The notes under the pieces were generated by a model. It ran no database searches. It was not told the origin of the DNA and saw only the letters and a program-made list of their open reading frames with translations. 64,000 nucleotides of DNA from an uncultured Lachnospiraceae bacterium. Its GTDB lineage: Bacteria > Bacillota > Clostridia > Lachnospirales > Lachnospiraceae. Shown in pieces: positions 38,137-46,678 of this stretch (the stretch's first letter is position 1; each line of letters starts with the position of its first letter). The translations under genes were made by a program, and so were the position numbers. Location: NCBI GenBank assembly GCA_910577675.1, contig CAJTOR010000001.1, positions 157,515-221,514 of the forward strand. The letters are read 5' to 3'.

Positions 38137-39297
38137 CTACAACTGATAAATTTCCTTCTCCTCCGCAAATATAAATTGTGTCCTGCATTCCCCATCCATC
38201 ATCATAACCTGCTCAATCGTCTGGTCAAAAGGTGAATGCTCCTTTGCACAGTGCACTATAACTGCTTTTTTCGGATTTACTTTCCGGATAAACTCCTGCA
38301 TATCCGAAAAATCCCCGTGAAGTGAAAACTCAATATTAATCTCCCTGTAAAATCTCCCAAAGAATCCCCCTCTTCGGTTCGTAATTAATATGTGGGGCTC
38401 CTTTGGCACTGTCCCCTCAATCATCTTTTGTTCCATATCAAGTATCGGTATGGACATCTGCTCCATTTTCTGAACAACATCCATAACCTGCCTATCAAGA
38501 TAAACCGGTACCTTATCCACATTCCATTCGTTCAAAGTTCTTATGAACTCAATCCCCTTGCTTAGCTGTCTGATCCGGCATAACACCGGTTCCCTTTTTT
38601 CTTCCACAACCCGCAGGACTTGCCGCACCCTGCTAAACAGCGCGTCACTCTTCTTCGCATAATCCGGATGTTTGGCATGCAGCCCGCACATAATCACCGT
38701 GTCAATCGGGATATTTGCAGGAACCATGCAGCCGTTGGTCAATGCAGTCCTCTCAAGGGAATAGTCCCCCGTATAGAGTATTCTCCTTTTCCCGAATTCA
38801 AACAGAAGCATCATTGCCCCCGGGATATGACCAGCCGGCAGAAATGTGACCTTGTATTTGCCAAAATCAATTTGTTCCATATAGCTGACCCTTGCTATCC
38901 GGTCAAGAAGATTTTTCGCTGCAAGCCTTTTTTCCTCTCCCTCCTCCCTCTGTATGAAACTCCGGTCATAGAGCTGGTATTCAGCCAACAGGGCTGTGAT
39001 TTCCGTCATGTAAACGCCCGCCATTTTTGCATCCCGCATTAATTTCAGAAGATACCCCAAATGATCCAGATGTGCATGCGATATATAGACCTGGTCAATC
39101 TGGTTCATACTCTGGAGAAAAGGGGAGGTTATAAGTGAATACAGATCCGGTTCAAATACTACGCCGCCTGAAATACCGGTTCCCGCATCAAGTATCAAGT
39201 TGCCGTCCCCCAGTTTCAGATAATAACAACTCGCCCCCACCCTCTGTCCGCCGCCCAGAGCCATAAAATATATGTTCTTTTCCATCTTTCCCCGCAT
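38137..39297 (-). CDS. metallo-beta-lactamase fold hydrolase of beta-CASP/RNase J-CPSF type (divergent)
   Basis: 386 residues from ATG 39297 (GGTGG upstream; the frame runs on to 39363 without a site). Metal ligands: SHAHLDH (H74, H76, D78, H79), PAGHIPGAMM (H157) and YTGDYS (D178). The C-terminal part has the CPSF-like segment LHGDFSDMQEFIRKVNPKKA and VHCAKEHSP, which carry the remaining histidines. The usual glycine-rich beta-CASP loop is replaced by NRRGGFFGRFYREINI. The family includes RNA nucleases; whether this one cuts RNA is unproven. First gene of the operon with the GrpE-like and Hsp70-like genes, behind a full-consensus promoter. Confidence 0.8.
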   Translation of the reverse strand: MRGKMEKNIYFMALGGGQRVGASCYYLKLGDGNLILDAGTGISGGVVFEPDLYSLITSPFLQSMNQIDQVYISHAHLDHLGYLLKLMRDAKMAGVYMTEITALLAEYQLYDRSFIQREEGEEKRLAAKNLLDRIARVSYMEQIDFGKYKVTFLPAGHIPGAMMLLFEFGKRRILYTGDYSLERTALTNGCMVPANIPIDTVIMCGLHAKHPDYAKKSDALFSRVRQVLRVVEEKREPVLCRIRQLSKGIEFIRTLNEWNVDKVPVYLDRQVMDVVQKMEQMSIPILDMEQKMIEGTVPKEPHILITNRRGGFFGRFYREINIEFSLHGDFSDMQEFIRKVNPKKAVIVHCAKEHSPFDQTIEQVMMMDGECRTQFIFAEEKEIYQL

Positions 39298-39396
39298 TCT
39301 GCCGCCACCAGGCTGCTTTGTATGTATTTCTACCTTTTGTCCCCAGGCAGTCCGCACTCCCATCTAATCTAGCCAATGGCAGTTACAACTATTACC

Positions 39397-39425
39397 ATTA
39401 TAAACACTAAAACAAAAAATGTCAA
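39397..39425 (-). promoter_or_regulatory. full-consensus sigma-A promoter for the MBL-GrpE-Hsp70 operon
   Basis: Minus-strand TTGACA (39425-39420), 17-bp spacer, TATAAT (39402-39397). Both hexamers match perfectly. The start codon is about 100 nt downstream. No CIRCE inverted repeat was found, so HrcA heat-shock control is not indicated. Confidence 0.8.
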
Positions 39426-39531
39426 TTTTTCCTATTGCTATGGATTATATTTTAAGAAATCCTATATTTGACCCTGTAACCAGGAAAGACAGAAAAGAAA
39501 ATAAACAGATAAAATTTGATAAGATTTAATC

Positions 39532-39556
39532 CCGGGGGTAACCTGTAAACCCCCGG
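39532..39556 (-). terminator. terminator hairpin after the GH5 gene
   Basis: An 8-bp stem CCGGGGGT / ACCCCCGG (39532-39539, 39549-39556) is followed on the minus strand by an A/T-rich stretch (ATTAAATCTTATC). The T tract is poor but the stem is strong. Confidence 0.6.
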
Positions 39557-39591
39557 AAATTAATATAAAATAAACTCGCCCCAAATAAATA

Positions 39592-40947
39592 TTAACGCTC
39601 GATCTCGAGCACCGACATCAGTCCGGATAACAACTCCTCGTCAATAAATTTCGCCGCGCTGCGATTGTAAAATACATTTGTAACATCCCAGAGTACCGGA
39701 CATAAGCCGCGCCGGTATGCCGCATCACATACGGCAGTCAGGTAGCGGTTTACCGCCCCCTCCACCTTGTTCTTTGTCACGCTCCCAAACTCGCCGACAA
39801 TAACCGGGATTCCCTTATCGATAAAATGTTCTTTCATCATATCCATGTTTTTGTAGAGTGCTTCGTACTCCTCCTCGGTTCCCCAGTCCGGCTGCATCTT
39901 GCCCCAGCTCGCATCCTCATCAAGGATTGCAAAGGTGGACGGAGTATAATAGTGGACGGAAACCGCCATGCGCCCCGCAGGATCCTGCGGCATTAGGAAA
40001 AGCTCATCGCAGGTCAGCTCGATATCCGTCGCATATCCTGCAACCAGCAGATGGCGCAGCGCGTTGTTGCCGCCCGACCCGCGCACGATATCGACGAATT
40101 TCTGGTTGATTTCATTGAGCAGCGCATAGGCTTCCTCCTTACCCTGCGTGCCGCCATACCGGTTCCAGATATTCTCCCAGCACCCTTCCTCATTGAGGGA
40201 TTCAAACATCAGCCGGTCGTCATAATCGCCGAAAGCCTCCGTCAACTGTGTCCAGATGCGCTCATATTTATACATGCACTCATCCTTCTTATCCGGCTCG
40301 GAAAAACCGGTCCACCAGCCGCCGTCCCAGTGGATATTTAAAATCACGCACATATCATTATTCAGCACGCAGTCCACCACCGACTTGACACGTTTAAGGT
40401 ATTTCTCGTTAATTGTGTAATCATCCCCCATCAGGTTCGACCACGCAACCGGAATGCGCATCACACCAAATCCGCATTTTGCATAGCCCTCCAAAATCTT
40501 TGGGGTGATCGCAGGGCTTCCCCACCCGGTTTCGTACCCCGTCACGGTGGTGGACTCAAACCCGCAGCTCTCAAAGGTATTTCCAAGATTGATCCCGACA
40601 CCGAGACTCTGCACATATTCCATCGTTGTCATATCGCGCATCGCAGCTGCTTCTTTTGTCGGCTCCGCCACATCCTCCGAAGCTCCTTTTGTCGGCTCCG
40701 TGGTATCCCCCACCGCTTCTTTTGTCGGTTGCGTGGAATCCGCAGCCTTGGTTGGCTCCGTGGCATCTGCTGCCTTTGTAGGCTCCTTGCTGCCTTGGGT
40801 TACCTCTATGGTTGGCTGTGTCCCGCTATTTACATCCTCATTGTTTTTCTCCCCGCACCCGGCGGATATCACCGAGGCACTGAGCAATACACAAATTAGC
40901 TTTTTCCAATTTTTCCCTTTTTTATTTTCAAAAATATTTTTGACCAT
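39592..40947 (-). CDS. secreted GH5 family endo-glucanase lipoprotein
   Basis: 451 residues from ATG 40947 with AGGAGGGG upstream. A signal peptide (NWKKLICVLLSASVISAGC) ends in a lipobox cysteine, then a Thr/Pro/Glu linker with five [E/Q]PTK units (about 45-100). The GH5 barrel follows: GVGINLGNTFESCGF, VMRIPVAWSNL, ILNIHWDGGWW, acid/base FESLNEE and nucleophile IPVIVGEFGS. The GINLGNT/HWDGG pattern is closest to GH5 subfamilies that cut beta-1,4-glucans or xyloglucan; exact specificity is open. Probably anchored to the cell surface (substrate of Lgt). It follows the GH43 gene by 89 nt and is likely co-expressed. Confidence 0.88.
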   Translation of the reverse strand: MVKNIFENKKGKNWKKLICVLLSASVISAGCGEKNNEDVNSGTQPTIEVTQGSKEPTKAADATEPTKAADSTQPTKEAVGDTTEPTKGASEDVAEPTKEAAAMRDMTTMEYVQSLGVGINLGNTFESCGFESTTVTGYETGWGSPAITPKILEGYAKCGFGVMRIPVAWSNLMGDDYTINEKYLKRVKSVVDCVLNNDMCVILNIHWDGGWWTGFSEPDKKDECMYKYERIWTQLTEAFGDYDDRLMFESLNEEGCWENIWNRYGGTQGKEEAYALLNEINQKFVDIVRGSGGNNALRHLLVAGYATDIELTCDELFLMPQDPAGRMAVSVHYYTPSTFAILDEDASWGKMQPDWGTEEEYEALYKNMDMMKEHFIDKGIPVIVGEFGSVTKNKVEGAVNRYLTAVCDAAYRRGLCPVLWDVTNVFYNRSAAKFIDEELLSGLMSVLEIER

Positions 40948-41008
40948 AAACCCTAAACCCCTCCTGCTATTTTTCCCTTCCAAACATACTGACACACTTC
41001 TCTTTTGG

Positions 41009-41024
41009 GCAGGCATATGCCTGC
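41009..41024. repeat. 16-bp perfect palindrome between GH43 and GH5 genes
   Basis: GCAGGCATATGCCTGC is its own reverse complement and lies 12 nt after the GH43 stop. It could be an operator or an RNA processing hairpin within the two-gene transcript. No T tract follows. Confidence 0.5.
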
Positions 41025-41036
41025 AATGCCTGCTTC

Positions 41037-42446
41037 CTACTTCATAAACACAAATTCCTCGAGCTCAAACAGATTGCGCCCGGAAAAATAATTCCCCGTC
41101 CAGCCCTCATACCCCGTTGTCACCACAAAGAAGAGCGCATGCTTTCCGGTCACCGCTTCTACCACAGAGCAAACCACTCCGCCGTCGCGCCCAATCGCAC
41201 AGCTTCCTATTTCTTTTCCATCCTCCGTATCAAGCACAATATGTAAAACAGAATCGCACCCGCAGCCCCTTGTCTTTACTGCAAATTCCATTGTCCGGCT
41301 GGAATAGTCCTCCCCGAAATCAAAGTATTTGTAGCCGATCACCGCTCCGTCTTTGATCCCCGCCACAACGCGCGAAAACACATTATACTCCGTTACGAAC
41401 GCGCCGCCTTTCAGTACACAGGCAATCTCCGCCTGTGTGATTTCATACGGGGAGAGGGACTCTTCAAATCCCAAAGAGGTCATCTCAACCGGTACAATTG
41501 TTCCATCCGGCAAAAACTCGATGCGCTCGGCACAACCTCTCCTTGACATAATGGTTCCATTTGTCATCCGGTGATAAAAAATATACCACTGCCCGTTCAG
41601 GCAGACGACCGAACCATGGTCATTGCCACCCGGATAATCCACCCCGTTATCCACAATATAACCGCGGTAGGTAAACGGTCCTGTCGGTTTTTCTGCTGTC
41701 GCATATGCCAGGCGGCTGCCGCGCTTTGGCGAGTAAATCAGATAATAGATGCCGTTAATCTTTCTCGGGGAACATGCCTCAAAAAACAGGCTTTCTTCCT
41801 CTGTAAAACCATGCGACCTTGCAACCGGCATACCGGGCACCGTCGGCGTTCCTGCCACGGCATTATCCCCTTCCCCCTGCGGCAGCCCGCACGGTATAAT
41901 ATGTTCAATACAGCTCCCGTCAATGATCTCATACATATTTTCCGCATTGACTTCCGCCATAAAAGACCGCTCAAAACCACAGTAAATATAAACCCTGCCG
42001 TCATCGTCAACCAGCACACCCGGATCAATAAACCACCCATTGCAGCACACTGCGTCCGGGACAGTATACTTATACTGTGAAACAAGGGTAAAAGGTCCTT
42101 CCGGGCGGTCGGCTACCGCCACACAGCCAATTGCCCCCACTATGTAAGCATACAGATAATATTTGCCGTCCTTCTCCACAACATCGGGCGCATAGAGCTC
42201 ATTGTTTTCCTTTGTCCACGGGGTGTCCGATAAATGGTCGCGGTCAACCCTCGTATGAAAAATATCACCGTGGCAGATCCAGCGGTTTAAATCGGAGAGC
42301 GGCGCACTATAGCATTTTAATACATAGTCACAGAACCTATCGGAGCCCGCACGGTCATGCGAGCCATACACATAGACCCGATCGCCGAACACCCTTGGCT
42401 CCCCGTCCGGGATATACTCCCATTTTGGCAGATATGGATTTGACAT
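41037..42446 (-). CDS. GH43 family glycoside hydrolase with C-terminal beta-sandwich
   Basis: 469 residues from ATG 42446 (GGAGG upstream), no signal peptide, so probably cytoplasmic. Five-bladed propeller features: PRVFGDRVYVYGSHD with the general-base Asp, ELYAPDVVEKDGKYYLYA, GWFIDPGVLVDDDGRVYIY, FFEACSPRKINGIYYLIYS with the acid Glu, and GGNDHGSVVCLNGQWYIFYH. The last ~120 residues (YKYFDFGEDYSSRTMEFAV) resemble a CBM6-type carbohydrate-binding domain. Likely a beta-xylosidase or alpha-L-arabinofuranosidase acting on imported oligosaccharides. Confidence 0.88.
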   Translation of the reverse strand: MSNPYLPKWEYIPDGEPRVFGDRVYVYGSHDRAGSDRFCDYVLKCYSAPLSDLNRWICHGDIFHTRVDRDHLSDTPWTKENNELYAPDVVEKDGKYYLYAYIVGAIGCVAVADRPEGPFTLVSQYKYTVPDAVCCNGWFIDPGVLVDDDGRVYIYCGFERSFMAEVNAENMYEIIDGSCIEHIIPCGLPQGEGDNAVAGTPTVPGMPVARSHGFTEEESLFFEACSPRKINGIYYLIYSPKRGSRLAYATAEKPTGPFTYRGYIVDNGVDYPGGNDHGSVVCLNGQWYIFYHRMTNGTIMSRRGCAERIEFLPDGTIVPVEMTSLGFEESLSPYEITQAEIACVLKGGAFVTEYNVFSRVVAGIKDGAVIGYKYFDFGEDYSSRTMEFAVKTRGCGCDSVLHIVLDTEDGKEIGSCAIGRDGGVVCSVVEAVTGKHALFFVVTTGYEGWTGNYFSGRNLFELEEFVFMK

Positions 42447-42587
42447 AATTTTCCTCCTCGCAATATTCTTCTTGGCACCCATTGACCTTTGATGACACTA
42501 TCCTCTCCGGTGCCAGCATGCAACCAAGTTTCCCGCTACGCCGGATGCGGGCAGCTTTCGCCATATATTTTTTCCGCGTCCGCGCGC

Positions 42588-42625
42588 ATAAAAAATCCCC
42601 CGACCGATACCATACCGGCCGGAGG
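42588..42625 (-). terminator. strong terminator after the pyrE-linked small gene
   Basis: A 10-bp stem (42597-42606 with 42616-42625, two G-U pairs, 9-nt loop) is followed on the minus strand by ATTTTTTAT. It closes the pyrE transcript 36 nt after the small gene's stop. Confidence 0.85.
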
Positions 42626-42660
42626 AATCCGTTTCCTGTATGGGTATAAAAGCCCTCGCC

Positions 42661-42810
42661 CTAAAAGGTCAGGTCTTTTTTCCGGTGCAAAAGTTTTGCC
42701 CCGCCCACAATCAAAAACGCGCCCATCGCCGCTGCCCCCACAATCAGCAGGATGCCGAAAACAATATTCATCGCCCCAACTGATTTCATTGTCTTGTAAA
42801 TTTTTTCCAT
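42661..42810 (-). CDS. 49-residue single-helix membrane peptide downstream of pyrE
   Basis: The frame reads MEKIYKTMKSVGAMNIVFGI and continues with a Gly/Ala/Ile-rich membrane stretch (LLIVGAAAMGAFLIVGG) and a basic tail (KLLHRKKDLTF). The topology is one or a hairpin of two short helices. AGGAT precedes the ATG, and a strong terminator follows the stop. It lies 90 nt downstream of pyrE in the same direction. No family was recognised. It is supported by the amphipathic layout and the terminator rather than by homology. Confidence 0.6.
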   Translation of the reverse strand: MEKIYKTMKSVGAMNIVFGILLIVGAAAMGAFLIVGGAKLLHRKKDLTF

Positions 42811-42900
42811 ATCCTGTTACCATATCCTTTCTTTATACAGCGGTTACCAAACGTTATTTTATATTTTACAACGGGCTGTGCTTTCCTATTTCCCGGCCGT

Positions 42901-43575
42901 CTATTTTGCACCGTACAGCCCGTAGTATGTATCAATTGCGGATTTTATGGTATCGTCGATCACAATCCGCCCGCCGCGCTCCTTATTGTAGAGATGTTCC
43001 ACCACATCCTGCATCGAAACGATCGCGCCGGTCGGAAAACCGTAAAGCCCGCTGATCTCCTCAAGTGCGGATTTCTCCCCCTTGCCGCGCTCCATGCGGT
43101 TTAAGGATACCATCAACCCCTTGATCGTGATATCGCCCTGCGCCATAAGAATCGGGAAGGTTTCCTCAATCGACTTGCCGGAGGTGGTCACATCCTCAAT
43201 AATCACGATGCGGTCTTTATCCTTGATGGGACTCCCAAGTAAAATCCCGGTATCCCCGTGATCCTTTACTTCCTTGCGGTTCGAACAGTAGCGCACATCA
43301 ACACCATAAAGCTCGCTGATTGCCATCGCCGTGGCAACAACAAGCGGAATCCCCTTGTAAGCTGGTCCGAACAATATATCAAAATCCAGGCCGTAGTGTT
43401 CATTTATCGCCCTGGCATAATACTCCCCAAGCTTTTTTAGCTGGCTCCCGGTCACATACGCGCCCGCATTCATAAAAAACGGGGATTTCCTGCCGCTTTT
43501 AAGCGTGAAATCTCCAAATTTCAACACATCCGCATCCACCATAAAATCAATAAATTCCTGCTTGTACTTCTCCAT
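42901..43575 (-). CDS. pyrE: orotate phosphoribosyltransferase
   Basis: Makes orotidine 5'-phosphate from orotate and PRPP in pyrimidine synthesis. 224 residues from ATG 43575 (AAGGAGG upstream, a somewhat long 12-nt gap). KFGDFTLKSGRKSPFFMNAG, GPAYKGIPLVVATA and the PRPP loop VIIEDVTTSGKSI are characteristic. It stands apart from other pyr genes here. No PyrR-type attenuator was recognised upstream. Confidence 0.95.
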   Translation of the reverse strand: MEKYKQEFIDFMVDADVLKFGDFTLKSGRKSPFFMNAGAYVTGSQLKKLGEYYARAINEHYGLDFDILFGPAYKGIPLVVATAMAISELYGVDVRYCSNRKEVKDHGDTGILLGSPIKDKDRIVIIEDVTTSGKSIEETFPILMAQGDITIKGLMVSLNRMERGKGEKSALEEISGLYGFPTGAIVSMQDVVEHLYNKERGGRIVIDDTIKSAIDTYYGLYGAK

Positions 43576-43673
43576 CTGCCTAAAAAACCTCCTTATGTCT
43601 TTCGTCTTTTTCACAATTATAGCATTCCTGCCCCGAAAAAGCAATACAGAAACACAATCCAGCCAAAACCCAA

Positions 43674-43702
43674 TTGCCTTTTTCCACGATATCTGTTACA
43701 AT
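43674..43702 (+). promoter_or_regulatory. promoter for the alpha/beta hydrolase gene
   Basis: TTGCCT (43674-43679), 17-bp spacer, TACAAT (43697-43702), about 70 nt upstream of the start at 43774, in the divergent region with pyrE. Confidence 0.55.
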
Positions 43703-43773
43703 TAGGAAAATAAATTGTGACCGGGAGCCATTTTCCGGAAATTTTTGCCAATTGGGCAGAATGAGAGGAATTC

Positions 43774-44706
43774 ATGAAACAGGACGAACTGCTATTATTA
43801 CATGACGATGGATATACGACAACCCTCTACCCATTTTTCACTGATGCAGAGGAGGTAAAGGGTACCATATTGATACTCCACGGCATGGCAGAACACCATA
43901 ATCGTTATCGCGAATTTACCGTTTTCCTTAACGAAAACGGTTTCGATGTATATTTATATGACCACCGCGGGCATGGGACGGACAAGAAACTTGAGGAACT
44001 TGGGTTTATTTCGGAAAAGCGCGGCTGGGAAAAATTAATTTTTGATGCCGTGGATGTGCTCAGCTATCTTTCCGAGCAAAAACGCGGGGAAAGCCTGATT
44101 CTGTTTGGCCACAGCATGGGATCGCTTGTTGCGCGCGGCGCAACAGAATGCAGTGATCTCTGTGATGCCGCCGTCTTCTGCGGTTCCACCGCGCCGTCAA
44201 AGATAGATTCTGCGGCCGGGCTTTTTGCCACGTCGCTCATCTGTCTGTTTAAGGGTAAGCGCCATCCCTCCCCGTGGCTTAACCAGGCATTATTCGGACG
44301 AAAGCGCTACTCCTCACTTTCCGAGAGGACTGCAAACGACTGGCTCACCCGCAGCCATGCCGCGGTCGGGCTGTATATGAACGACCCGTACTGCGGTTTT
44401 ATCTGCACCGCAGGTTTTTACCATGATCTCGTAAAACTAGGCACTTATGTTACAAAACCCGCCAATATAAAAAACACCCCGAAAGATCTGCCAATCCTTC
44501 TGCTTTCCGGCGATAAAGACCCTGTCAGCAAATATGGGGATGAGATTATCTACCTGCTCGATACCTACAAAAAACTTGGTTACAGCAACACGGACTGCAT
44601 CCTCTATGAAAACTGCCGCCATGAGCTTTTAAACGAACTAAACCGCAGGGAAATTATGGAAGATCTCTTACAATTTTTCCTCAAGGTAACACCTAAAAAA
44701 AGATAA
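43774..44706 (+). CDS. alpha/beta hydrolase, monoacylglycerol-lipase-like
   Basis: 310 residues. Serine-hydrolase fold: oxyanion region ILHGMAEHHNRYREF, YLYDHRGHGTDKK, nucleophile elbow LFGHSMGSLVARG (Ser in GHSMG), catalytic Asp in LLSGDKDPVSKYG and His in ENCRHELLNELN. The HGxxEH...RY and DHRGHG motifs are those of lysophospholipase/monoglyceride-lipase proteins. No signal peptide, so cytosolic. GAGGAATTC precedes the ATG. First rightward gene of the window; it ends at a bidirectional terminator. Physiological substrate unknown. Confidence 0.88.
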   Translation: MKQDELLLLHDDGYTTTLYPFFTDAEEVKGTILILHGMAEHHNRYREFTVFLNENGFDVYLYDHRGHGTDKKLEELGFISEKRGWEKLIFDAVDVLSYLSEQKRGESLILFGHSMGSLVARGATECSDLCDAAVFCGSTAPSKIDSAAGLFATSLICLFKGKRHPSPWLNQALFGRKRYSSLSERTANDWLTRSHAAVGLYMNDPYCGFICTAGFYHDLVKLGTYVTKPANIKNTPKDLPILLLSGDKDPVSKYGDEIIYLLDTYKKLGYSNTDCILYENCRHELLNELNRREIMEDLLQFFLKVTPKKR

Positions 44707-44793
44707 GCCATACACATTAATTCTTCCCCACCGCAGGGAAGTAATACATTTTGGCAAGTATTTTTGCGAAGAGTTTGTAAAAAAAAACCAAAT

Positions 44794-44838
44794 GGGAGCC
44801 GGTGCAAAAATTTGCACCAGCCCCCTTTTAGTTTTTTT
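44794..44838. terminator. bidirectional terminator between convergent genes
   Basis: Stem GGTGCAAA / TTTGCACC (44801-44818) extended by a GC-rich lower stem, with T-rich runs on both sides: TTTTAGTTTTTTT rightward and TTTGGTTTTTTTTT leftward. It serves the hydrolase gene and the RNA methyltransferase gene. Confidence 0.85.
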
Positions 44839-44850
44839 CTGCCAGACACT

Positions 44851-46023
44851 TTACCGGTCTTTTTCCTCCGCGCCTCCCGCCGTCTTTCTCGGCGGTTTCG
44901 GTCCCTGGAACTGATAGAAATATGTTTTCATCATCCCGTTATATATCTTCCTGTTCTTATCCGCTTTCCTTCCAATATATTTCTGCGCGTCCTCAAATCC
45001 CGTAATAATATAGTACGACCAGGTATCAAGTCCCCGAAATACTTCCCCGATTTCCCGGTACAGACCGGGCATCGCTGCCTTCTCCTCCATGCGCTCGCCG
45101 TAAGGCGGGTTCGTCAGGATAAACCCGTACTTTTTCGGGCTTGAAAGTTCCTTTACGGGCTTTACCTGGAAATGTATCTGTCCATCCACACCCGCAAGGA
45201 TTGCATTCTGCCTTGCCGCCGGAATTATATCCCGGTCAATATCGTAGCCCTGTATGCTAAGCGTCCGATCCCTCACCACCATATCCTCGGCTTCCTCGCG
45301 CGCCCTCGCAAAAAATTTTGCCGCGGGAAGATTATCCCACTGCTCCGCCAGAAACGACCGCTTCCTGCCCGGTGCCATATTAAGCCCGAGCATCGCCGCT
45401 TCAATGGGTATCGTGCCGCTGCCGCAGAACGGGTCAACCAAAATCCTGTCCCATTTCCACGGGGTCAGCATAAGAAGCGCTGCCGCCAGCGTTTCCGTAA
45501 GCGGTGCCTTGCTCGTAAGTTTTCGGTAGCCCCGCTTGTGCAGGGATTCCCCGGATGTGTCAATCCCAACCGTAACCTCATCCTTCATAATTGTAACCCG
45601 GATGGGATAACCCGCGCCGCTCTCCGAAAACCAATCCATATGGTACTTTTGTTTCAGCCTCTCGACCATCGCCTTCTTCATAATTGACTGTATATCCGAA
45701 GGACTAAAGAGTTTGCTCTTTATGGAAGTTGCCTTTGCCACCCAGAATTTTCCATTCCTGGGTATAAAATCCTCCCACGGCAATGCCTTGGTCTTCTCAA
45801 AAAGTTCATCGAATGTTTCCGCCTTAAACTTTGCCACAAGCAAAAGAACCCGCTCCGTCGTGCGCAGAAAAATATTGGCGCGCGCTGCCGCAGCTTCGTC
45901 GGCGCGGTAGGTCACGCGCCCGTCCTCCACCGAAACAATCTCAAAACCAAGATCCGTAATTTCCCTTTTCAATACCGCTTCCAAACCAAAATGGCACGGT
46001 GATACATACTCGTATACTGCCAC
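44851..46023 (-). CDS. THUMP-domain class I SAM-dependent RNA methyltransferase (RlmL-like)
   Basis: 390 residues starting at GTG 46023 with GGAGGAATT directly upstream. An N-terminal ferredoxin-like/THUMP domain (SPCHFGLEAVLKREITDLGF, FSPSDIQSIMKKAMVERLK) is followed by a Rossmann methyltransferase with LVDPFCGSGTIPIEAA (SAM loop), the GYDIDRDIIPAAR acidic residue and LTNPPYGERM (NPPY for a base amino group). This matches the RlmL N-terminal methyltransferase (m2G2445 of 23S rRNA) and its YpsC-type relatives. The C-terminus is a short basic tail. Confidence 0.9.
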   Translation of the reverse strand: MAVYEYVSPCHFGLEAVLKREITDLGFEIVSVEDGRVTYRADEAAAARANIFLRTTERVLLLVAKFKAETFDELFEKTKALPWEDFIPRNGKFWVAKATSIKSKLFSPSDIQSIMKKAMVERLKQKYHMDWFSESGAGYPIRVTIMKDEVTVGIDTSGESLHKRGYRKLTSKAPLTETLAAALLMLTPWKWDRILVDPFCGSGTIPIEAAMLGLNMAPGRKRSFLAEQWDNLPAAKFFARAREEAEDMVVRDRTLSIQGYDIDRDIIPAARQNAILAGVDGQIHFQVKPVKELSSPKKYGFILTNPPYGERMEEKAAMPGLYREIGEVFRGLDTWSYYIITGFEDAQKYIGRKADKNRKIYNGMMKTYFYQFQGPKPPRKTAGGAEEKDR

Positions 46024-46064
46024 AATTCCTCCGTTCCGTCAAGCATGACCTGTTTTTTGTTATT

Positions 46065-46418
46065 CTAATTCTTTTTCCAGACCATGTCAACGAATTTTTG
46101 GTCCATGCGGTCAAAGGCTTTTAAAAGGGCATAAACCCCGCCCCACAGATTCGTAACTTTATAACCTGCACGCTTTAAATCCCGGCATGCCATCAGGCTG
46201 ACATTCCCGCGGTCACAATAAAGAAAAAACTGATTTTCTTTATTGAGCTGCCCCATAGTCCCCTCGAGGTCGTCATATGGGATATTGGCGGCTCCCGCAA
46301 GGTGCCCTTCCCGATATTCTTCCGGCGTGCGCAGGTCTATAAAAATACAGCCGGGTTTTCCCAGCCGCTCCAAGAACTCATACAGTTGCGTATTTTGTTC
46401 CTCCACAAACCTCCCCAC
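46065..46418 (-). CDS. rhodanese-like domain protein
   Basis: 117 residues with one rhodanese domain: CIFIDLRTPEEYREGHLAGA, then the active-site loop FLYCDRGNVSLMA with the sulfur-carrying cysteine, and GGVYALLKAFD. The start is uncertain: GTG at 46418 has no good site, while GTG at 46406 has GGGGAGG only 3 nt away. Sulfur donor and acceptor are unknown. It is the last chromosomal gene before the AT-rich accessory segment. Confidence 0.8.
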   Translation of the reverse strand: MGRFVEEQNTQLYEFLERLGKPGCIFIDLRTPEEYREGHLAGAANIPYDDLEGTMGQLNKENQFFLYCDRGNVSLMACRDLKRAGYKVTNLWGGVYALLKAFDRMDQKFVDMVWKKN

Positions 46419-46678
46419 CTTCCGTTTTTCGCTTTTCGGCTGTCCGCCTGGTATAATTTATGCAAAAGGCGGCGGAATCGTTACCGCTCAGCCCGGCAGG
46501 GATTTTTAACGAAATCTATATAGGCAAGACGAATTCCGCCTTCAACTATAGGTTGCGCTCCGATATACTTTGTGTTTTTCTGTTCCAATGTAATTATACA
46601 TTCGAAGGCTTTGCCCATCGACTGATTCACAGTACCACAAAACATCTTTGGCAATGGTATAATGTGAAGTAAAAATTT

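Noticed and set aside
39298-39425. CIRCE/HrcA heat-shock operator upstream of the Hsp70-like operon
   Set aside because: No TTAGCACTC-N9-GAGTGCTAA repeat is present; only a consensus sigma-A promoter.
40660-40820. Short tandem repeats that could suggest a CRISPR-like array
   Set aside because: They are in-frame [E/Q]PTK linker repeats of the GH5 protein, irregular in length and without spacers. No CRISPR array was found in the window.
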